From NCBI GenBank assembly GCA_933228895.1, contig OW121848.1, positions 93,205,470 through 93,269,469 of the forward strand: DNA of 64,000 nt, in the 5' to 3' direction. A model generated the notes under the pieces. It had not been told where the DNA came from, did not search any database, and saw only the letters and a program-made list of their open reading frames with translations. Positions 47,477 to 58,335 of this stretch are shown here, one piece after another. This DNA comes from Platycnemis pennipes (taxonomy: Eukaryota > Arthropoda > Insecta > Odonata > Platycnemididae). A program made the translations under genes and the position numbers. How positions within the stretch are numbered: the first letter of the stretch is position 1; each line of letters begins with the position of its first letter.

Positions 47477-49908
47477 GTACGGATATATTTTAGCAGTTGC
47501 ATATTTGTTTTTCGGCTTCTGTTATTCACTGCCGCTGCCTGCCGCATTTTGGTGAAGTAATCACTGATTTCAATCATTTTTAGGTTCTAGATTACACATA
47601 TTCAAAATGTATTCAATCAGAATCAGAGTATCATCCTGTGTTGATGTCAGAAGCCCCATGGAATGTCAGGTCGAAGCGTGAGCGCCTAACGGAACTTATG
47701 TTTGAAAAATACAATGTGCCTGCATTTTTCTTAGCCAAAAACGCTGTACTTGCGGCTTTTGCCAACGGTCGAGCAACAGCCCTTGTTGTGGATTCTGGAG
47801 CTACACACACATCGGCAGTTCCCGTCCAAGACGGTTATGTGCTAACTCAGGCAATTGTGAAATCTCCTCTTGGAGGAGACTATATTAGTATGCAGTGCAA
47901 GCAGCACCTACAAGTATGTATGTTGAAGTAAAGGCTGTATCATTACTATGTTAGTAATACGGGAAAAGGCTGTTTATATCCATGTTTCTTCATAGGACAA
48001 CGATATAGAAATAGTGCCTTCTTATTTGGTGGGCTCTAAAGAAGTAGTAAAGGAGCGCGAGAAAGCGAGATGGACAAAACGTAAGAATCTACCCGAAGTC
48101 ACCACTAGTTGGCATTCATACGAAGTAAAGCGAGTCGTTCAGGATTTTCAAGCTAGTGTACTCCAAGTAAGGAATATTTCATTATATTGAATATTTGTAT
48201 CTGCCTGAAGACGAGGCTTCTACTTCAATCTATAGATTGCATAGATTTATACAATGAACATTTATTTCTTGACTTTAATAATTTACGGTTATCCCTATTG
48301 TTTGGAGTCTTTCCTTTGAATTGTTTTTTTTTCTTTGCGGATGACTTACTGTCTTTAACCTCAGGTACTTGAAACACCGTTTGACGAGAAGACTGCAAGT
48401 GCGATGCCAGCTGCACATTATGAGTTCCCATCTGGCTACCACCAAGATTTCGGGGCGGAGAGATTCAGAATCCCTGAGGCTTTGTTTGACCCTGGTGTGG
48501 TTGCAGCTGGAAACACCATGCTAGGTGTTGGGCACATAGCTACAACCAGTGTGGGCATGTGTGATGTTGATGCACGCCCTGCTCTGTATGCGTCTGTTGT
48601 GGTTACCGGTGGAAACTCATTCATTCAGGTAATATTACAGCACATTATTGTTTTGATGGGTATTGGGTACTTTTAGGTCATCATTACCAGGGTTAATCAG
48701 TTTTAAGAAAGTATCCATCTTCATGTACTTCTCATGTGAATACAGTAAATTGCCTGCTCTGCGGGTTACCTGCATAATTCCTTAGGTGTAGGGCTCGAGT
48801 CTTTATTGCTGTCGCTGGCACTAGCCATTTGTCCCAGGAAAACCTATTGACAAGTGTGGATAATTGTTATGCTAAGAGGACATAAGCAAGAAAAGTGCTA
48901 TGGCTGATATTTTCTGTTAACAATAAGTACAAATGGCTTTTGTGCCTAATTTTTTGAGATGAGCCTTGGTTGTTTTTATAAACAGTATAAAAAATCAACT
49001 TCACCAGAAACTTTGTTCAAAGCTGAGATAACTTTCAAAAGCACATGACACATCTCCAAGTGATTGGCATATATGTGTGATTCACCAGAAGAGTGGTTGG
49101 CACAATGGATCAATTTGTCTAAGTGCCTCAGGGCCCTCTTGTGAGTAACTCTACTGTAATCATCGTCTATCTACTGTAGTCCAGTGTATCTATTGGGTGT
49201 AACTAATGTCGAAGTTGTACATGGTAGTCATTAAAAGTTGTACTTGGTAAGGCAGATGTTGATGAACATACTACTGTCATTAATTGCAGCCCATGATATT
49301 AATTGTAGTTCAATTTGTCTTTTATATTCATCGGCTGAAATAATTTCTATTCCATGTGTTTACAAGATGTGGCTCCCCTGTCTATTGAGTCAGTGTAAAC
49401 TTATCAGATACTTGCTGGTGAGCTAGCCGTTATTCCTTCTCAGAGGCATGATTCATGCTACATTTCCTGATTTTTATCATAATTACCTTCTTCATCTGTT
49501 AATCAACACTTAAAAAAATAACCTTCAGTGTGTATACTTTGACCACATTGCTTCTTAATGCTAACATCCATTTGCATTACTGTATCAAATTTCTCAAGAA
49601 TATCTAGTAATATATGTTACATACATATTAGATTTCTGCAGTAAGCTGTTGTGTTTGCTGTTCTTATTGATATAAATCCTTCTCTTTCCCAGGGGTTCCC
49701 AGATAGGTTAGGTCGAGATCTATCTGCAAGGGTACCTGCTTCAGTGCGTCTCAAGACCATGAGTGCCAATGGTTGTGCGGAGAGAAGATTTGGTGCATGG
49801 ATTGGAGGTTCTATTCTTGCATCTGTTGGTTCCTTCCAGCAGATGTGGGTCTCAAGTCAGGAGTATGATGAAGGTGGCAAGGGGCAGATAGAAAGGAAGT
49901 GCCCATGA
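47144..49908 (+). CDS. BAP55: Actin-related protein BAP55 / ACTL6 (BAF53), five exons
   Basis: Exons 47144-47476, 47584-47913, 47996-48166, 48365-48628 and 49693-49908 give 437 residues, close to the usual ~425-430 for ACTL6. All introns are phase 0 with GT/AG borders. The start reads [20 protein letters not shown], the typical N-terminus. A low-complexity acidic/serine insert follows (residues about 50-80). The actin phosphate-binding-type motif DSGATHT is at about 181-187, followed by GGDY. The C-terminus has [17 protein letters not shown] and ends ERKCP, diagnostic for this subfamily. In this family the protein is a nuclear actin-related subunit of BAP/BAF (SWI/SNF) remodelers, INO80 and Tip60-type acetyltransferase complexes. 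It contacts the HSA helix of the ATPase together with actin. The gene is divergent from Mlc-c. Confidence 0.97.
47584..47913 (+). CDS. BAP55: BAP55 exon 2
   Basis: 110 codons after a TTTTTAG acceptor, starting VLDYTY. Includes [11 protein letters not shown] and the nucleotide-binding-type motif DSGATHT. Donor GTATGT. Confidence 0.96.
47996..48166 (+). CDS. BAP55: BAP55 exon 3
   Basis: 57 codons after TTCATAG. Contains [24 protein letters not shown] and QDFQASVLQ, typical of the ACTL6 middle region. Donor GTAAGG. No ATG-initiated frame marks this exon; it was found by splice sites and similarity. Confidence 0.95.
48365..48628 (+). CDS. BAP55: BAP55 exon 4
   Basis: 88 codons after an AACCTCAG acceptor, starting VLETPFDEK. 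Contains [39 protein letters not shown] and [11 protein letters not shown]. Donor GTAATA. Confidence 0.96.
49693..49908 (+). CDS. BAP55: BAP55 exon 5 with stop
   Basis: 71 codons plus stop after TCTTTCCCAG, starting [11 protein letters not shown] and ending ERKCP. The preceding intron is about 1.06 kb. Confidence 0.96.
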   Translation, partial: GFPDRLGRDLSARVPASVRLKTMSANGCAERRFGAWIGGSILASVGSFQQMWVSSQEYDEGGKGQIERKCP

Positions 49909-50150
49909 GAGCCATGCTTATAAATTGTCATTTCCCTTTTAATCATCTGGAAACTCATATGAGGAAAGAACTCTTGTGTACAAGTGTCATGTCTTTGATT
50001 ACATTAATTTTTTAGGCATATGCTCTCCTGCATTGTGGTTTATTTCAGTAATCTCATGGTGTAAACATTTCCATCGTGAAACACCCTCAGAAATCATATT
50101 ACCATGTTGTTTTTGAGAATTTTGCATAGCGAACATGCTCTAAGTGAAAT

Positions 50151-50156
50151 ATTAAA
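50151..50156 (+). terminator. Candidate poly(A) signal of BAP55
   Basis: ATTAAA about 240 bp after the stop. A canonical AATAAA also occurs at 50793-50798, inside a repeat. Either could be used; 49909-50600 is presumed 3' UTR or flank. Confidence 0.25.
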
Positions 50157-50611
50157 TGTCAGCCAGCAATGTTTCTTATTCTTTACCCTTTATGCATAAA
50201 CATTTTTGACTGCCATCTTTTACTGGTAGGAGCTTAAGAACTAACTTTAATCTGATGCCATTGAGGGAGCAAAATTACATAAGTTTTCATTTCATTACAA
50301 TGGATAAAATTTCAGTATGTTCTGTCATTACGTATTTTGTGCCTGAAATGAAATTGTGAGATCAGCAGTGAAATAATTGCTCCTGGCCAGTTTCCAGGCA
50401 TTTGCAGCCAAATATCACTCCTGTACACTAAGCTTCAAAGAAGTAGAAATGGTAGCAACTACTTTTTCAGCTACTATTCATAAATAGCTGACTCAGGACC
50501 ACAAATCAATATGTAAAATATTGAATGATTTACCTTCATTCTAAAATCTATAAAGTTACAATTAAACTGTGAGCAGTAGCATCACCATCACCAATGATAA
50601 GCTGTGTTTGT

Positions 50612-50800
50612 TGCAGCTCTTCATGCCAATCCTCTTGTTTGCTAACCTCTTCATGTTGACTTGATTTGTCTCTTCTTTATCCTTCCCTACCTACTCTATA
50701 TATCTCACATGAGGCTGACTTTTGCTATTCTTCATATTATCTTTGCCATTGGAGACTTTTATTCATCAGACCATCATTGTCGAAGGATGTTCAATAAAGA
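50612..50800 (+). repeat. Dispersed repeat X, third copy
   Basis: TTGCAGCTCTTCATGCCAAT, CTAACCTCTTCATGTTGACT, TATCTCACATGAGGCTGAC and ATCATTGTCGAAGG parallel 16628-16815. Confidence 0.55.
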
Positions 50801-50963
50801 TGTCTCCTTTTAAGACCTTTCATCACTTCTCTTTTCTCTCTCATACTTCTTACTACTTATTTGCTTCTTACTCATGTAGCCATTTATCTTCACCATTCTA
50901 CAGTAAAACCACATTTTAAATTTATAAATAATTCTCGGGTTTCCAGCGGAGTAAGATTGTTTG

Positions 50964-51008
50964 TTGCTGACGTTTCGACGGAATACTCCTCCATCGTCCT
51001 CAGAGCAA
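50964..51008 (-). ncRNA. Hammerhead-like motif, left arm
   Basis: Minus-strand copy of the motif with the canonical GTC in place of ATC: TTGCT, CTGAGGA, GAAAC, GTC, AGCAA. Confidence 0.4.
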
Positions 51009-51216
51009 TAAAGCTTGCAGGGCATTCCGCCCGCGCTTATATAGCCGTCTCATCCGGGGGGCATTGTTGTCTCCTTTTTTTCCGTTATTTTTCGAATTAA
51101 CGGTTTCCATTCTCTGCTGATGATGTACCCAGAATCTCGATTTAATGTGTTGTCTTCCAGCCTGATTTGTCCAGCCAGCATGATTGAGACAACAATGCCC
51201 CCCGGATGAGACGGCT

Positions 51217-51224
51217 ATATAAGC
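51217..51224 (+). promoter_or_regulatory. TATA box in right arm of foldback element
   Basis: CTATATAAG; the hammerhead-like stem I starts at 51251, about 30 bp downstream, where transcription would be expected to begin. A mirror copy on the minus strand is in the left arm. Confidence 0.5.
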
Positions 51225-51250
51225 GCGGGCGGAATGCCCTACAAGCTTTA

Positions 51251-51295
51251 TTGCTCTGAGGACGATGGAGGAGTATTCCGTCGAAACATCAGCAA
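51251..51295 (+). ncRNA. Hammerhead-like motif, right arm
   Basis: Stem I TTGCT (51251-51255) with AGCAA (51291-51295), core CTGAGGA (51256-51262), GAAAC (51283-51287), ATC before the expected cleavage point. Stem II is imperfect (GACG/CGTC uses core bases) and stem III has no loop, so activity is doubtful or needs dimers. Confidence 0.4.
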
Positions 51296-51341
51296 CAAAA
51301 AATCTTACTTGGCTGGAAACCCGAGAATTATTTATAAATTT

Positions 51342-53640
51342 CATTCGCTGAGAAAGAACAAAATCATATATCACATTTTAAATGTTTTCATTCTTGCCCT
51401 TTTTCAAAGTGTGGTGCCTGATCTGGCAAATGACATCTCCTGTATTTCACTCTACTTCACTCCCCCCATTTCCTGAAAAACTCCTAACTCTGACCAATTA
51501 GTCGTTCATCCTCAATGAAGCAAATGACCTAAGCTCTGAATAACCTCCTGATCAATGACTACAAGTGAAATAATGAGCATAGAGAGAGGTATCACACTTA
51601 GATCCATCATCATCACTTTTAACTCTAGTTTGATTCAGGTTTCCATGTGATTCTCATATCGGCTGATCTCTTCATACATTGATTTCTTTTAAGTCCTTCA
51701 CACTACTTCCATGTCTGTATTTTATTTTAAATATTCTTTGCCAATAAATATAAATACTCAAAAAAAGAGAACATCATCAGTTCTTGTGGATTAAAGTGGT
51801 CATGTTTTTAATAAATTGCAGAATATACAAAGTTTTTATATTCATTGGCAATGAATATTTCATATAAAATACAGACAGTTGAGCCTAACACCGAGTAACA
51901 TAGAGTTGACAAAATGTTCATTATATTAAAGAAGAGGCAAGTAGCAGATTAACAAATTCAAGATCTTTAATTTCAGGGCTTGGCTACATGAATTAATGAT
52001 ACCCACTCTTGTCTTCAATAACGGCACTAAAATATGGTTGATGTTGCCATTACCAAGTTTAAAAATTGTGAAAACACCAGTAATGCTTGACAAAATACAA
52101 GTATGATGGCATCATAAAATTTAAACAAAGAAATTTAAAATGTGTGGAAAAGTATGACTGTATTGAAAAATACTAGTTATTGAAGATATCATTGTGAGAT
52201 ACAGCAAAAGATCATATATTAATGCCAAAATGGAGGAGCCGATTGCACTTATGACAGTTCATCTGTTCTATAATCCTATCAATCACACGCAGGGGCTCTC
52301 AGGAAATTTCCATGATCGGTTGTGAACATATGCCTTGAGTGGGGTTGAAAGAGGGAAGTTAGACAGAATCCATGGTCAGTGTTGCCATATGTACCTACTT
52401 ACTGTTGGATTCTTGTTATCTCTTTCCTGCCCATTCCCTCATTGTAGAAATATGCATGATGAGAAACCAATGAAACGCTTGGTAACGCTGATGAAAGATA
52501 ATCTCTTGACAGAGGGCTAAATGAGAGTAAACTAGCTAGGGTCAAGCCTTGCCTACACCCAGCTCAATTGGTTGTCAGTGAATCATGAGGGAGAGAGTGC
52601 TTCACACTCACTAATCCACAATGTTATTTTGAAAGCCGTATGGATGTTCCTCAGCATGACCCACCTGTTGGTAGCACCAGATATGGGAAGTCGAAAAATA
52701 AGTAACTGGGCTCAGTTACTCTTCTAAATTTGTAGTTAGTTGCAAGTGCCAAGTACATACATTTTTTAAATAACTAATTATGAATATGAGTAGATTACAG
52801 TTACTCTTCAAAAAATTTAAAAATGTATTTAAGAGATCAATACAGGAAGATGTATTGCATGATGTTTTTGACATCTAGTTATCATTTTTACATTTTAACA
52901 CAAATATTTTATGCACATTACTAATGATTCTCTACTCGAGCAATAGTATCACCATAGTAGGTACACTTGTGGTGGCTCCAATGAATTAACTGGCCACATC
53001 TGTCACAGGTAAGTTTTCAAATCAAAACAATAAATTGTACCCTGAATCTGAGATCACTCACTAGATAGCTCTATACTACAATGAATTTAATGGAAGGTAC
53101 GTTGCCCACTGGCATCCTTTAGTTTAACTGATAACTTAAGCTACATGCACAGATTTTGTAGCAGTAAGTAACCTCACTAACACTTAAGAACCTTGACTCC
53201 ACTGCCAAGCCTGCATGTCATAGTCCTATTTTCTATGCTTGTGCCTTCAGTTAACTGAAAATAGGGTACTAAATATCCAAAAGGGAACTTTATTTCAATT
53301 TCAACTATGGAAGATTGCTGATAGAAAATATTCTGCTGGGAGGCCATATGGCATGGTATGATTGCAGAGAATGTTTAAAATCACCAAGTATCAAAACAGC
53401 TTCTGGCTACTATCTATAGAGCCAGAGTCATTGACCTCCAAAAGTAGGAGAGCATTCGCCAAAACTGAGTATAAACTTGTCAGACAAAATACAATTTAAG
53501 AAAGTGATGAAGCCGCAACAAAGAGGTGAAACGTTGGTGAAAATTGGTGTTCATCAAAAATGACCAAACAACTCCATACAACTTTTGCATTTCTACATAA
53601 TCCAGAATTGCACAAATCATATCCCCAGTAGCAGATAATA
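51342..53640. other. Unassigned stretch downstream of BAP55
   Basis: AT-rich; no gene. A weak hammerhead-like pattern GTGATGA (53514-53520) ... GAAACG (53528) occurs near the right end. Confidence 0.3.
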
Positions 53641-54129
53641 TCCATAAAGGTTTACCAATGTGGTTTTAAAAAAATTAAAGTTCTTGATTTTTCTAAATTT
53701 AATGTCAATTATCTTTGTTGGTATAAAAATTTGGCCTATTTATAGTCCTTTATATGAGGAATGAACAGCAAAAATTTTGTTTTGTGGACTCAACTATTTA
53801 TAAAGATATTAAACATTGAAAAGTACCAAAATATCGACAAAGTTGAGATCTTTTTTATACCTCTAAAATGAATATTATAGCTAACACATCAATTTTTAAG
53901 GTAGGGGGAAGTTAGGACAGTATGGGTGGAAACAGGAAGGGGCATAAGGTGTTGGGTCTGGCTGATGGGGGGAGGAAAGGAAGGAAGGTTGCAACAATGT
54001 ACCAGCGTTACAATGTGATACAAGTCTCTGAAATGTTGAAGTTGCACCGGCACATTCTGCTTGGGTCGGAAAGTTTTGTGCGGTGAACAGTTCTTTCAAT
54101 TTTTATAACTGGCACTTACTACATTAGTC

Positions 54130-57066
54130 TTCAAATATGGAGTGTGATGTAGGTAAACTTAGCAGTGAAGAGTGCCATAAGTGTGTGTATGAAAAAGTGA
54201 AAACAGATTAAAATTGATTGGTGAATACAGTGAAGATGAAACAAAACAGTGGAATTCGTCGTGGTAAAAATGATTTTCTATCCGTGCGAATTGATGGAAA
54301 GTCAGTCACAAGCAAAAACAACTGCTTTTATGTATTTTAAATGAGTTGTATGCCCAATTCAAAGAATCTTTCCCAGATATTAAAATTGGTCCTTCAAAAT
54401 TTTGTGAACTTCGACCCAAATAGTGAATAGCAGGGGGTTCGAGAACCCATAGTGTTTTTGTTCACATCACCAGAATGTAAAACTTATGATAGATGGGGCT
54501 AAACTAAATGTAGACTACAAAGACTTACTTGATGCACTAGTGTGTGACTTGCAAAGGCATGAGTGCAAGCTGAGTGAATGTGGAGATGTTATTGGACTCC
54601 TTAATATGCTTTTGGAATTGGATTAAATACACAAAATGCCAGATAATATTGAGTACAAACAGTGGGTGACTGTTGACTGTGCAGAAATAACAGTGACAAA
54701 GCCAAGAGATGAGTTCCTAGAATCACTAGTGGAAAAATTAAATGAATTAAAAGCTCATCATTATGTGTCCAATGTGCAGTCTGCTTTATTTAAAGACACA
54801 ATGAGTGCACTGACTATAGAGGAAAGCATTGCTGTTGCTGATTTTTCTGAAAATTTTACGTTTATAGTGCAACATAAGATTCAGGGTTACCTCTGGATTA
54901 ATAAGCAGGCAACCATCCATCCATCATAATCTTTGAAATTTATGGAGATAATGACATCAAAGAATGCCTCCAAATCTTTGCACAAAGAGGACATCATTGC
55001 CTGCACTTATGACAAACAGTGGTGGCATTGAAAAATCAAAACTGTTAGTCTTGAGCATAATAACTGTTTGGCTCATTTTTTTGAACCATCTGGACCAAGA
55101 ACTTCGTTCAAATTAAGTAAACGAGATAAGGCTTGGGTTCCTTTAAGTAATGTGTAATTCAACAACCTTTTTACAGTTAAACCAACTTTAGCCGCCCCTC
55201 TTACCTCTTCCATAAACTCGTTCCACAGTCCAGATCCTGTTGCTTCATTTTTTATTCGCCCTTGTACGGAACCTGATTTAAAAGCCATAATTTCAACTTT
55301 TGCTAACAAGAATTTTTCGGGCCCGGATCAAATCCCAGGGAGAATCTCTTCTACAGATGCATAAAAGAACCTCTTCTATTTCTGATCAATGAATCCCTCA
55401 TGCAAGGGACTTTCCCATCCTCTCTCAAGCACTCCATTATCAACCCTTTGTATAAAAATAAAGGTTGTGCCAACAATTTGAATAATTATAGACCGATAGC
55501 AAAACAAAATATTTTATCCAAAGCATTTGAAAAAGTATTCTACAACCAATTATTAATGTCTTTTTCGGTTAAATATGCCCTACTCTCCTCAGATCAGCAT
55601 GGGTTCCAAAAATACCAATCCACTTCATCTGCTTTATTTCAAGCCATTGACTTCATATTGTCTTCACTTGACAAAAATCAAAAAACTGTGGGAATCTTTT
55701 ATGACTTCTCCAAGGCATTTAATTATGTAAATCACTCTCGCCTTCTTAATAAAATTAATAATCTGGGAGTAGGAGGCATTGCCAATAAATGGCTTCAGTC
55801 TTATCTTAAGATTGCTAATTAGCAATCGGACACAGGCTGTCTCACTCTCTATAAATGGTAGTAGATACTCCTCTAAAAGTACTTCCACCACCGTAGGAGT
55901 CCCTCAGGGGTCCATCTTAGGCCCAATCCTATTCTTAATTTATATAAATGATATAGGTCTTTCACTTAGAAATATTCCAGGTTCCAAAGTCATATTATAT
56001 GCTGATGATACTAATATTTTACTTTCTGCTCCAACTCAAAATGATATTATTATGAGGTCTGTAACTGCAAATGAAAGTATTTTAAGCTGGTGTATCGATA
56101 ATGAATTGACCTTAAACACACAAAAGTTACATATTGTTCAATTTTTGGGTAACAGTAATGTACTTGAGAGCATTTTAATTAGGATTGATAAAAAGTCCTC
56201 AGAGAATGTGTCCCACACTAAATTTCTTGGTACATACACATGTAGTAATATGTCCTGGGAGATGAATATTGAGATCTTAGCCAATAAACTAAGTTCAATT
56301 TGCTATCTCTTACGCCACCTCAGGAACTCTGTAGACATAAATATTCTACTACTTTGTATTATGGTGTTTTCTATTCATGTATGGCATATAATATAATCTT
56401 TTGGGGCTCATCCGCCCTCATGCCTCCAAGGTGTTCACCTTGCAAAAACGTGCAATTAGAATCATTGCAAAAAACCTTTTGATGCTCCCTCCAAGCCTAT
56501 TTTCAAAGCACTGAACATTCTCCCACTCCCCTGTGTCTATTTATTATCAATTTTAATCTTTTTATATCATAATCTTGACATGTTCATATCTAATTGTGAT
56601 GTTCACAATTATGAAACTAGAAATAGTAATAACCTACATTATCATTCAATTAGGACTAACAGATCAAAGTTAGGCCCACGCGAATTGGGCCTCAGAATTT
56701 ACAATAAACTTCCTAGGCATTTGAAAGAAAATCATTCTATGGTGTCATTTAAAAGGAAGTTAAAATTTTTCCTTCAGGAAAAGAATTATTATTCTGTAAA
56801 TGAATATCTATCTGATTGTTCCAACTAATCATTAATATTCTTATTACTTTGTGAACATACAATTATTTATTAATCTATTGTATCTTATCATGACGTGTCT
56901 TATATCTTCTGTTGTAAGATCTTTAGACAAAATAACTTATTATTATTATTATGTCTTGAGGAAGCTCAGACCACTAGAACTAGCAACAGCCACAGGGCGC
57001 AACGACAACATCTCACAAACATTGTGTGACGAAATATTTCAGATAATTAATACCCATCAATCATAA
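54130..57066 (+). pseudogene. Decayed transposase related to the 4.2-kb element, split by a LINE
   Basis: Blocks in order: SKFCELRPK-like (about 54395), DNIEYKQWVTVDCAEI and DFSENFTFIVQHKIQGYLW (54636-54926), then after an internal deletion DIIACTYDKQWWH and LSKRDKAWVPLSNV (to 55153). The end resumes at 56955 with LRKLRPLELATATGRND ... INTHQS-stop. Parallel blocks in the intact relative are SKFYALRPKWV, DFAENWSVVLPQEVQGYHW, VACVYDCDWWIAEI. Many stops and frameshifts; dead. Confidence 0.75.
55154..56950 (+). mobile_element. 5'-truncated Jockey/I-like LINE inserted in a transposase
   Basis: Reverse transcriptase blocks: SGPDQIPGR, INPLYKNKG, NNYRPIAKQNILSKAFEK, SDQHGFQKYQST, GIFYDFSKAFNYVNHSRLL, then after a frameshift at about 55815 TVGVPQGSILGPILFLIYI and ILYADDTNILLS, where the catalytic YADD is intact. 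It ends in an AT-rich 3' UTR and a (TTA)n tail at 56936-56950. ATGT is duplicated at the borders (55150-55153, 56951-56954). No endonuclease domain is present. Confidence 0.88.
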
Positions 57067-57240
57067 TAACTAAGGTCAGTATTTTATTTTAACAATAATG
57101 TAGGTATATAATACGCATAGAAGTTCTGGAATACTACTAAACAATAATTTAAAAACTTCAAATTGGTTAAAAACAAGCCCAGTGTTTAATATGGCTAGAC
57201 CAAACAGTAGGATTTAAATTCCCAAATACTCCTTCTATAC
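57067..57240. other. Non-coding inner part of the degenerate transposon
   Basis: Follows the transposase stop; AT-rich, nothing recognised. Confidence 0.3.
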
Positions 57241-57242
57241 TG

Positions 57243-57494
57243 GGTCGAGGGTTTCCGGTTTTTTTCCGCGTTAGTTCATCCTGCTGGAAGACAGTTTCGC
57301 CAGCAATCCAGATGGTATCTTCAGGTCCGAAGTATAGGATATATATAGTACGAAGAAATAGGAAATGTGCAGGATGAAGGTAAAGGAAATTTGATGGGAT
57401 GCTATCTATGGACCTGAATATGGCATCTGGAATGCCGACGAAACTGTCGTCCAGAGGGATGAACCAACGCGGAAAAAACACTAAAATCCTCGAG
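57243..57494. mobile_element. Second foldback element with hammerhead-like modules
   Basis: Arms about 57243-57328 and 57409-57494 are diverged inverted copies sharing TTTTTTCCGCGTT, GTTCATC, GACAGTTTCG and CCAGATG around an 80-bp spacer. The right arm, plus strand, reads GGAC (57410-57413), CTGAATA, GGCAT-loop-ATGCC, GAAAC (57440-57444), T, GTC, GTCC (57449-57452), so stem I is perfect but one core base has changed. The left arm, minus strand, keeps CTGAAGA but has one stem I mismatch. A TATATATA lies in the spacer (about 57339-57347). Confidence 0.6.
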
Positions 57495-57499
57495 TCATC

Positions 57500-58335
57500 C
57501 GAAAATATTCTAATTCGTTTCTATTTCCAAGTAAAATAAAATTTACGTTCCGCAGTAATTAAGGATAACATAAACAACACATGAGAATATTGAGCTACCT
57601 CACTGGTCGGCCAGCGCAAACTGTTATCCAACTTCAAACATTTCTCAACAAAATAATTTTACTTATTTAATGCGGTTTTCACATGATAAAACAAGTTTCA
57701 GTAAGTTTTGTTTTGTAGTAACCTGTATAAAACAGTTGAATCAATGCAGCACGATGTTCTGATGAATAATCCCCATTTATCGTCCACCAGTTCAGTTCAT
57801 GTATTTTTTAACATTTCATAATGTCTGGGTAAAAATTCATTTTCATTCTTCACAACATGAACTTCAGTACAGTTTAAATATACTCCCGCAAATATTCCTA
57901 AATTATAACTTTTGTCCTATACGCATTCATTTCATAATATGAAACTTTTCCTGGCAAAAAGGTTGCAAGTGTAAATATTTGATCTTTCCGTCACTAGTGA
58001 CACTGTGTACTGCTCGCTACGCCACTAAGTTCAAATCCTTCCAAAAAACAGAGCACATTACTGCTCTCTCTCGTTTTTTTTTTAAAGTGTACATGCACGA
58101 AACGAGGCAAAAAAGTGTTATATATGCACTGGTATGTACGGCTAAATGTCATAGAAAGGAATTTTGTATTTTTAATCAAGTCCATTCTAACCCGTATCTG
58201 TAGGAAAACTGAAAATTCATGGTGTAAATACGGGGTTTTACATACGTTGGAGATAAAATAAATTGGATGGGACCTGATAAAAAACACTGTACATCATGGG
58301 AAAACGTAAATTCCGATAACGCAAATACAAGGTTC
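57500..58335. other. Non-coding inner part of the degenerate transposon
   Basis: AT-rich; no gene recognised. Confidence 0.3.

Larger units (their letters stand above)
50918..51341. mobile_element. Foldback element with two divergent hammerhead-like modules
   Basis: Arms 50918-51073 and 51186-51341 are near-perfect inverted copies (156 bp each) around a 112-bp spacer. Each arm, read outward, has GATGAGACGGCTATATAAGC (TATA box), then about 30 bp on TTGCT-CTGAGGA ... GAAAC-(G/A)TC-AGCAA. TTGCT/AGCAA is a perfect 5-bp stem I, and CTGANGA and GAAA are the hammerhead core words. Penelope-like retroelements carry such ribozymes in their terminal repeats. No protein is encoded. Confidence 0.7.

Noticed and set aside
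50810..51476. Similar peptides on both strands (CSEDDGGVFRRN, EYSSIVLRAIKL)
   Set aside because: They arise from the inverted arms of the foldback element; the repeat, not a protein, is conserved.
57167..57481. 104-aa minus-strand frame
   Set aside because: Spans both arms and the spacer of a foldback element; no protein domain.
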